A DNA stretch of 9,536 nt from Candidatus Moraniibacteriota bacterium (lineage in GTDB: Bacteria; Patescibacteriota; Minisyncoccia; Moranbacterales; GCA-2747515): the NCBI GenBank assembly GCA_027031945.1, contig JALVPE010000091.1, forward strand, positions 1 through 9,536, read 5' to 3'. The translations under genes were made by a program, and so were the position numbers. The notes below the pieces were generated by a model. The model saw only the letters and a program-made list of their open reading frames with translations. It was not told the DNA's origin and did not search any database. Positions 5,625 to 9,536 of the stretch are shown one piece after another. The first letter of the stretch is position 1. Each line of letters opens with the position of its first letter.

Positions 5625-7115
5625 ATGCATGCACTTTTATCAACAGTAGAAAGTATTTCGGTTTTTGCTGTTTTTGCAATTTATATTTACCTTGCAGTTG
5701 TAGTAATATTTATTATTATGGAAAATCGTGATATTAGTTCTACACTGGCATGGATTTTGGTGTTTATTCTATTTCCCATTATTGGCTTTTTTGTTTATAT
5801 ATTTTTTGGGCGTAATTGGAAGGTTGTTAATCCACGCAAGAAAGATAAAATTAAAGAATTACAATATAAAAGAAATTTAATTGTACAGCAGATTAAGAAA
5901 AAACAGCGTAATTATATCTCTATTATACGTGATAATATTATCGTTACTAATGATGTCAGAAGAATTTTACACGTTTCTCAAAAAAATTCAGATTCACTTC
6001 TTACTGTTTATAATTCTGTGAAAATTTTACAAAATGGTGCAAAAAAATTTGAGTCTTTGGAAAGAGATCTTAAAAATGCAAAAAAATTTATTCATATGGA
6101 ATACTTTATTTGGCGTGATGATGAACTTACAAGACGTATTAAAGACATCTTAATAGAAAAAGCCACTGAGGGTGTGGAGATAAGAATTATTTATGATCCA
6201 GTAGGATCATTTTGGATGACATTGTTTCATAGGGGATATTTTAGACAAATGCGTAGAGCAGGTATAACAGTAATACCATTTTTTAATACATTATCACCAT
6301 TGCGTATCACCACTGTAAATTATTTGTTACATAGAAAGATTGTAATTATTGATGGTAATATTGGATATACAGGAGGTATGAATATGGGCAAAGAATATAT
6401 AAATGGTGGAAAATCGTATAAAAGCTGGCGTGATACACATGTGCGATTGGAAGGAGAGTCTGTTTTGTTATTACATGCATCATTTGTGGCCAACTGGGAG
6501 GAGGCACGAAAAGAATCTTTGTTTAGTGAAAAGTATTTTACAATTTGTACTATGAATAAAAACAAAGGTGTGCCAGTGCAAATAATCTCTTCTGAACCTG
6601 ATTCATATTGGCAACCAATTAAACAGTCGCTTTTTTTAACAATCCTAGCTGCCAAAAAATATGTATATATTCAGTCACCATATTTTATTCCAGACACAAA
6701 TTTATTTGAAGCTCTAAAAGTTATAGCTCTTTCTGGCACTCAAGTACATATTATGCTTACTGGTGTACCGGATAAAAAAATTCCATATTGGGCTGCATTT
6801 ACATATTTTGAAGAACTGCTTTTGGCAGGTGTCAAAATTTATCATTATAATGCAGGATTTATGCATGCAAAAACTATTTGTGTTGATGGTCAGATATGCT
6901 CTATTGGAACAACAAATATGGATATTCGAAGTTTACATTTATCTCATGAAAACAATGTGATGATTTATGATAAAGATATTACAAAACAATTGGAAAAAGA
7001 TTATAAAAATGACCTATTACTTTGTAAGGAGTTTACTATAAAAGATTACAGAGCTGTAAGTACATTGGCAAAATTTCGTAATTCACTCGTTAGATTATTA
7101 TCGCCACTATTGTAA
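5625..7115 (+). CDS. cls: Cardiolipin synthase (phospholipase D type)
   Basis: This membrane enzyme joins two phosphatidylglycerols into cardiolipin with release of glycerol. The 496 residues include two N-terminal transmembrane helices (about 8-32 and 40-62), the second within the PLDc_N-type block ENRDISSTLAWILVFILFP followed by FGRN. Two phospholipase D catalytic domains follow, each with its HKD motif: H236, K238 and D243 in HRKIVIIDG with downstream GGMN, and H414, K416 and D421 in HAKTICVDG with downstream GTTNMDIRS. The length and order match bacterial ClsA-type enzymes (about 480-510 residues). No residue of either active site is missing. The ATG at 5625 overlaps a second, out-of-frame ATG at 5629; the first opens the long frame. 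There is no Shine-Dalgarno (TTAAAGT precedes the start). The gene is divergent from the flavoprotein operon and is followed after 53 bases by the small acidic protein gene without an intervening terminator. Confidence 0.95.
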   Translation: MHALLSTVESISVFAVFAIYIYLAVVVIFIIMENRDISSTLAWILVFILFPIIGFFVYIFFGRNWKVVNPRKKDKIKELQYKRNLIVQQIKKKQRNYISIIRDNIIVTNDVRRILHVSQKNSDSLLTVYNSVKILQNGAKKFESLERDLKNAKKFIHMEYFIWRDDELTRRIKDILIEKATEGVEIRIIYDPVGSFWMTLFHRGYFRQMRRAGITVIPFFNTLSPLRITTVNYLLHRKIVIIDGNIGYTGGMNMGKEYINGGKSYKSWRDTHVRLEGESVLLLHASFVANWEEARKESLFSEKYFTICTMNKNKGVPVQIISSEPDSYWQPIKQSLFLTILAAKKYVYIQSPYFIPDTNLFEALKVIALSGTQVHIMLTGVPDKKIPYWAAFTYFEELLLAGVKIYHYNAGFMHAKTICVDGQICSIGTTNMDIRSLHLSHENNVMIYDKDITKQLEKDYKNDLLLCKEFTIKDYRAVSTLAKFRNSLVRLLSPLL

Positions 7116-7127
7116 ATTAGCTAAAAG

Positions 7128-7136
7128 TGTTATAGT
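7128..7136 (+). promoter_or_regulatory. Candidate extended -10 element before the small acidic protein gene
   Basis: TG-T-TATAGT, in the context AAAAGTGTTATAGT, closely matches the sortase promoter context AAAAAGTGTTATAAT at 7443-7457. No good -35 is seen; TTGTAA at 7111-7116 is 14 bases away, which is short. The distance from the -10 box to the ATG (33 bases) is almost the same as for the sortase gene (33 bases). Confidence 0.45.
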
Positions 7137-7168
7137 ATAGGATATTATAAATATAAAACAATACTATT

Positions 7169-7354
7169 ATGGGAATATTTTCTAAAATTTTTCACGGAAA
7201 TAAATTAAAATTAGATGACACAAAGAACGCTGCATTAAATGGTGAAATAATACAGCAAGAAAAAAATGAAGAAGATAAGAATGAAGCAAGCTCAGTACAA
7301 AATGCAGAATTATCACCATTTTTGATAGATGAACAGAATACTGATACCAAGTAG
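7169..7354 (+). CDS. Small acidic protein with amphipathic N-terminus, unknown function
   Basis: This 61-residue protein is not recognised. The first 14 residues (MGIFSKIFHGNKLK) are basic and amphipathic and could lie on a membrane surface. From about residue 30 it is rich in Glu, Asp, Asn and Gln (QQEKNEEDKNEASS) and probably disordered. No cysteine, signal peptide or transmembrane helix is present. The start has the ATTATG context shared with other genes here, and no Shine-Dalgarno. It sits 53 bases after cls and is followed at once by an intrinsic terminator, so it is either the last gene of the cls transcript or has its own promoter at 7128-7136. The defined boundaries support a real gene, though it is short. 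Confidence 0.65.
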   Translation: MGIFSKIFHGNKLKLDDTKNAALNGEIIQQEKNEEDKNEASSVQNAELSPFLIDEQNTDTK

Positions 7355-7379
7355 ATTTTTAGATGAATAAGATATATTG

Positions 7380-7420
7380 ATGCGTAGCTAAGTAAAACTA
7401 ATTACGCATTTTTTATTTTT
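7380..7420 (+). terminator. Intrinsic terminator after the cls - small protein unit
   Basis: ATGCGTA (7380-7386) pairs perfectly with TACGCAT (7403-7409); weaker inner pairing between TA-GT and ACTA can lengthen the stem past mismatches. The stem is followed by six T residues (7409-7414), one A, then five more T. It separates the cls unit from the sortase promoter, which starts only nine bases later. Confidence 0.85.
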
Positions 7421-7428
7421 ATGCACTA

Positions 7429-7457
7429 TTGACAAAATGTGTAAAAAGTGTTATAAT
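7429..7457 (+). promoter_or_regulatory. Near-perfect sigma-70-type promoter of the sortase gene
   Basis: A consensus TTGACA (7429-7434), a 17-base spacer and a consensus TATAAT (7452-7457), with an upstream TG at 7449-7450 adding an extended -10 element. Transcription is expected near 7464, giving a leader of about 25 bases before the ATG at 7490. It is the strongest promoter by consensus in the window, implying constitutive high expression. Confidence 0.85.
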
Positions 7458-7489
7458 AGTCAGTTAAATTAAATAATTGATTATTATAC

Positions 7490-8497
7490 ATGAAGAAGTT
7501 TGTAATGCCGACAATTGCGTTTTTTGTGACATTTGTGATAGTCTTTTCGCTTTTTGCAGGTGTTTTTGGACGTGTTGGAGTTTTGTTAGCTCCCTCGCCT
7601 AAGGTTGATGCAGAAAATAGTGTTAAAGATTTTGGCGTGCCAGATGAGTGGTTAGAAAAATATAATGTTAAATTAGAGAATTTTATTGATGCAAAAAGTG
7701 ATATTGATCATGATGGCTTAACGCTTGTGCAAGAATATGAATATCATACGGATCCTACAAATGCAGATACTGATAATGATGGATACGCTGATGGTACAGA
7801 AGTAAACAATGGTTATTCACCAAGTGGCCCAGGACTTATGGATACAAATAATAATGATATTCCGGATAAATGGGAAAAAGATATGTTGGGAACTTTGGTA
7901 TCTGATAAATATGATGATAGTGATAAGGATGGTTTGGGACTTTATGATGAATTCATGTATGGTACAAATCCGAAAAAAGCAGATACAGATGGAGATAATT
8001 ATAATGATGGTACAGAAGTACATAATGGATATGAACCAACTGTAGCTGGTGATGCTCGTCCAAAAGTTACGCTTACAATTGAAAAAATCAATTTGGATGT
8101 ACCAGTTGTGCTTTCAAAAGATACTAGTGAAGAGTTATTGCAAAAAGATTTGGATAAAGGGGTGATACACTATCCACATACGGCAATGCCTGGTCAAAGA
8201 GGTAATATGTATATTGCGGGTCATAGTAGTAACTATGTCTGGTCTAAGGGTGCTTATAATTATGCTTTTCGTAACTTAAATGATTTAGAAAATGGAGATG
8301 TAATAATTGCAAAAGTAAAAATGAATAATGGCAAAGAATTTAAATATAAATATATTGTTACATTAAAAGAAATTGTAGCACCAGATGATTCTAGAATTTT
8401 TGCAAACAGTCAATCACAAGTATTAACTCTTACAACTTGTTGGCCGTTAGGCACAAACGCAAAACGTTTAATGGTTAAGGCTGAGCGTCAAGAATAG
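7490..8497 (+). CDS. Membrane-anchored sortase with duplicated calcium-binding stalk
   Basis: Sortases are extracytoplasmic cysteine transpeptidases that cut a sorting signal in exported proteins and join them to the cell envelope or to each other. In this 335-residue protein, residues 8-27 form an N-terminal membrane anchor with a cytoplasmic MKKF start. Residues 50-183 are a stalk of two copies of a module beginning PDxW and carrying Asp-rich loops such as DIDHDGL, ADTDNDGYADG and ADTDGDNYNDG, like thrombospondin type 3 or EF-hand calcium sites. Residues 192-335 are the sortase domain, with the catalytic triad H245 in AGHSS, C317 in TLTTCWP and R326 in AKRLMV. The TLTTC motif and extracellular catalytic domain fit the class D/E-like enzymes often seen in candidate-phyla bacteria; the subclass is inferred. 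The start has no Shine-Dalgarno but lies correctly behind a strong promoter. The next gene, 67 bases downstream, encodes an exported beta-helix protein that may be a substrate. Confidence 0.9.
   Translation: MKKFVMPTIAFFVTFVIVFSLFAGVFGRVGVLLAPSPKVDAENSVKDFGVPDEWLEKYNVKLENFIDAKSDIDHDGLTLVQEYEYHTDPTNADTDNDGYADGTEVNNGYSPSGPGLMDTNNNDIPDKWEKDMLGTLVSDKYDDSDKDGLGLYDEFMYGTNPKKADTDGDNYNDGTEVHNGYEPTVAGDARPKVTLTIEKINLDVPVVLSKDTSEELLQKDLDKGVIHYPHTAMPGQRGNMYIAGHSSNYVWSKGAYNYAFRNLNDLENGDVIIAKVKMNNGKEFKYKYIVTLKEIVAPDDSRIFANSQSQVLTLTTCWPLGTNAKRLMVKAERQE
7637..7822 (+). repeat. Calcium-binding stalk module, copy 1
   Basis: Codons 50-111 of the sortase gene. It runs from VPDEW through DIDHDGL to ADTDNDGYADGTEVNNGY and SP. 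Its 3' part, bases 7763-7816, aligns without gaps to copy 2 over 54 bases. Confidence 0.7.
7859..8038 (+). repeat. Calcium-binding stalk module, copy 2
   Basis: Codons 124-183 of the sortase gene. It runs from IPDKW through DSDKDGL to ADTDGDNYNDGTEVHNGY and EP, offset by 72-74 residues from copy 1. Bases 7979-8032 align to 7763-7816. In the second loop an Asn (DGDNYND) replaces the Gly usual after the third Asp. Confidence 0.7.
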
Positions 8498-8525
8498 GAA
8501 TTAGTAAGCAGTATTGGTGACATTA

Positions 8526-8554
8526 TATACAAAAGTTATTTCTTATAGTATTAT
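8526..8554 (+). promoter_or_regulatory. Weak candidate promoter of the beta-helix gene
   Basis: TATACA (8526-8531), 17 bases, then TATTAT (8549-8554), with an overlapping TATAGT at 8544-8549. Start of transcription would fall at or just before the ATG at 8565, again predicting a leaderless message. No terminator is visible between the sortase gene and this one, so read-through from the sortase promoter is an alternative. Confidence 0.35.
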
Positions 8555-8564
8555 AAATAATATT

Positions 8565-9536
8565 ATGAAAAATAATATGTTATTTCTTTTTGTGGGAGTT
8601 TTAGTGACTGGATTTTTGTTTAGTCCGGTTTTTGTAGTGGCAAAAGACGTTTGTTATGTGGATAAAGACATTGATGATGGAGGAAATGGTGGTAAAAAAG
8701 ATCCTTATAAGAAAATATCAAAAGCATTAGACAAGGGTTGTCATAACATTATAATTGAGGAAGGGACTTATGAAGAAGCCATAACTTTAGGTAAGGGTGT
8801 GGAAATTGAAGGTAAGAGTCGAGATGATGTTGTTATAATAGGAAAAGTTACAATGAAAGACAATTCGTCTTTAGAAAATGTTACCGTATCTGGAAATGGA
8901 ATTAATGTTGAGAAAAATGCTGATGTTAAAGTTAAAGATGTAAAAATTGAAGATGCACATATTGGTATAAATACGTTGGGCAATGGAAAACTGGAAGTTA
9001 ATGATGTTGTCTTCACAAAAAACCATAAAGGATTATATTTACAGCGTGGTAAGAATGTAAAAATTACAGGATGTAAAGTATATAATAACAGTGAGGAAGG
9101 GATTGACATTCGTTCTAATGTAGATGGCATAATAAGTCGCAATGAAATCTATGATAATGGAGAAAGTGGTATAGAAGTAATACTTGGCAAATCAGATTTA
9201 GTGATTGAAAATAATAAAATAAAAAACAATGATGCAAGCGGGATAGCGATTCAATATTATAAACAAGCAAATAAATTAGGAGATATTAAAATTATTGGTA
9301 ATACAATTACAGGAAACAAAAGTTTTGGCATAAATTGCAAAACACCTAGTGGCGGTGGACAGACTAAGGATTATTGGTCAAAATCTGTCAATATGCACTC
9401 AAATAAAATCTTTGATAATAAAGATGGTGATTTTTCCAAAAGCTGTCATTTTGGTGATATTTTAATCTCTAATGCAAACAAAACAAAAGAACAGATAGAA
9501 GAGGAACAAACAAAACAAGAGCAAAAAAAAATAGAA
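8565..9536 (+). CDS. Secreted right-handed beta-helix protein (3' end outside window)
   Basis: The frame is open from ATG 8565 to the window edge: 324 codons and no stop. Residues 1-26 are a signal peptide (basic MKNN, hydrophobic core LFLFVGVLVTGFLF, cleavage expected after VVA), so the protein is exported. Residues 31-72 (YVDKDIDDGGNGG, then DPYKKISKALDKGC and GTYEE) match the N-terminal cap of DUF1565/NosD-like pectate-lyase-fold proteins. Residues 75-300 show repeating short strands with Asn-rich turns and a G-I/L beat (EEGIDIRSN, ESGIEVILG, ASGIAIQYY, SFGINCKT), the pattern of parallel beta-helix rungs. From about 304 the sequence becomes a Lys/Glu/Gln-rich, coiled-coil-like linker (KEQIEEEQTKQEQ). 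The ATTATG start lacks a Shine-Dalgarno. Such proteins bind or cleave polysaccharides or act as surface adhesins; no catalytic residues are identifiable. Adjacent sortase suggests surface anchoring, but any C-terminal sorting signal is not in view. Confidence 0.85.
   Translation, partial: MKNNMLFLFVGVLVTGFLFSPVFVVAKDVCYVDKDIDDGGNGGKKDPYKKISKALDKGCHNIIIEEGTYEEAITLGKGVEIEGKSRDDVVIIGKVTMKDNSSLENVTVSGNGINVEKNADVKVKDVKIEDAHIGINTLGNGKLEVNDVVFTKNHKGLYLQRGKNVKITGCKVYNNSEEGIDIRSNVDGIISRNEIYDNGESGIEVILGKSDLVIENNKIKNNDASGIAIQYYKQANKLGDIKIIGNTITGNKSFGINCKTPSGGGQTKDYWSKSVNMHSNKIFDNKDGDFSKSCHFGDILISNANKTKEQIEEEQTKQEQKKIE

Noticed and set aside
6320..6655. Long open frame on the minus strand inside cls
   Set aside because: Shadow of an unquestionable coding sequence with both HKD motifs; no start signals and no recognisable protein.
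8768..9142. 124-codon minus-strand frame opposite the beta-helix gene
   Set aside because: Low-complexity Ser/Pro/Thr-rich shadow typical of the antisense of a beta-helix repeat; the plus-strand frame has signal peptide and fold pattern.

Overview
This is an AT-rich bacterial window (well over two-thirds A+T by eye) using the standard code: all genes read through without in-frame TGA, and stops are TAA or TAG except for one TGA. A sortase on a stalk of thrombospondin-type-3-like calcium repeats, a secreted beta-helix protein, short intergenic gaps and an almost complete absence of Shine-Dalgarno sequences suggest a member of the Candidate Phyla Radiation (Patescibacteria). That placement is inference; a low-GC Gram-positive relative cannot be excluded because the window holds no rRNA or other phylogenetic marker.

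Layout. (1) 1-923: the tail of an unidentified gene followed by a zinc-dependent aspartoacylase/succinylglutamate-desuccinylase-like hydrolase. (2) 1129-1515: an isolated three-helix membrane protein of unknown function, the only gene here with a clear Shine-Dalgarno site and a TGA stop, closed by a good intrinsic terminator. (3) 1516-1916: a 401-base non-coding stretch with that terminator, several hairpins and a phased AT repeat. (4) 1917-2954: rlmN, the radical-SAM rRNA/tRNA adenine-C2 methyltransferase. (5) On the minus strand, converging on rlmN, a two-gene operon (5470 down to 2975): a BaiN/HI0933-family flavoprotein and a polytopic protein resembling the membrane domain of glycerophosphodiester phosphodiesterases but with no working catalytic domain. 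(6) Divergent from that operon, a PLD-type cardiolipin synthase (5625-7115), then a small acidic protein (7169-7354) and a terminator. (7) 7490 to the end: a membrane-anchored sortase with a duplicated calcium-binding stalk, preceded by a near-perfect sigma-70-type promoter, followed by a secreted beta-helix protein that runs off the window.

How the parts fit. The centre concerns membrane lipids: cardiolipin synthase is divergent from an operon carrying a GDPD-type membrane domain. The right-hand part concerns the cell surface: a sortase next to a large exported beta-helix protein that could be its substrate, although the sorting signal would lie outside the window. The most general observation is the translation-start pattern: eight of nine visible starts lack a Shine-Dalgarno, several have ATTATG or similar at the start, and recognisable -10 boxes lie close upstream, suggesting short-leader or leaderless mRNAs. 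No mobile element, CRISPR array, tRNA or rRNA was seen, and I found no convincing entirely new multi-gene system.
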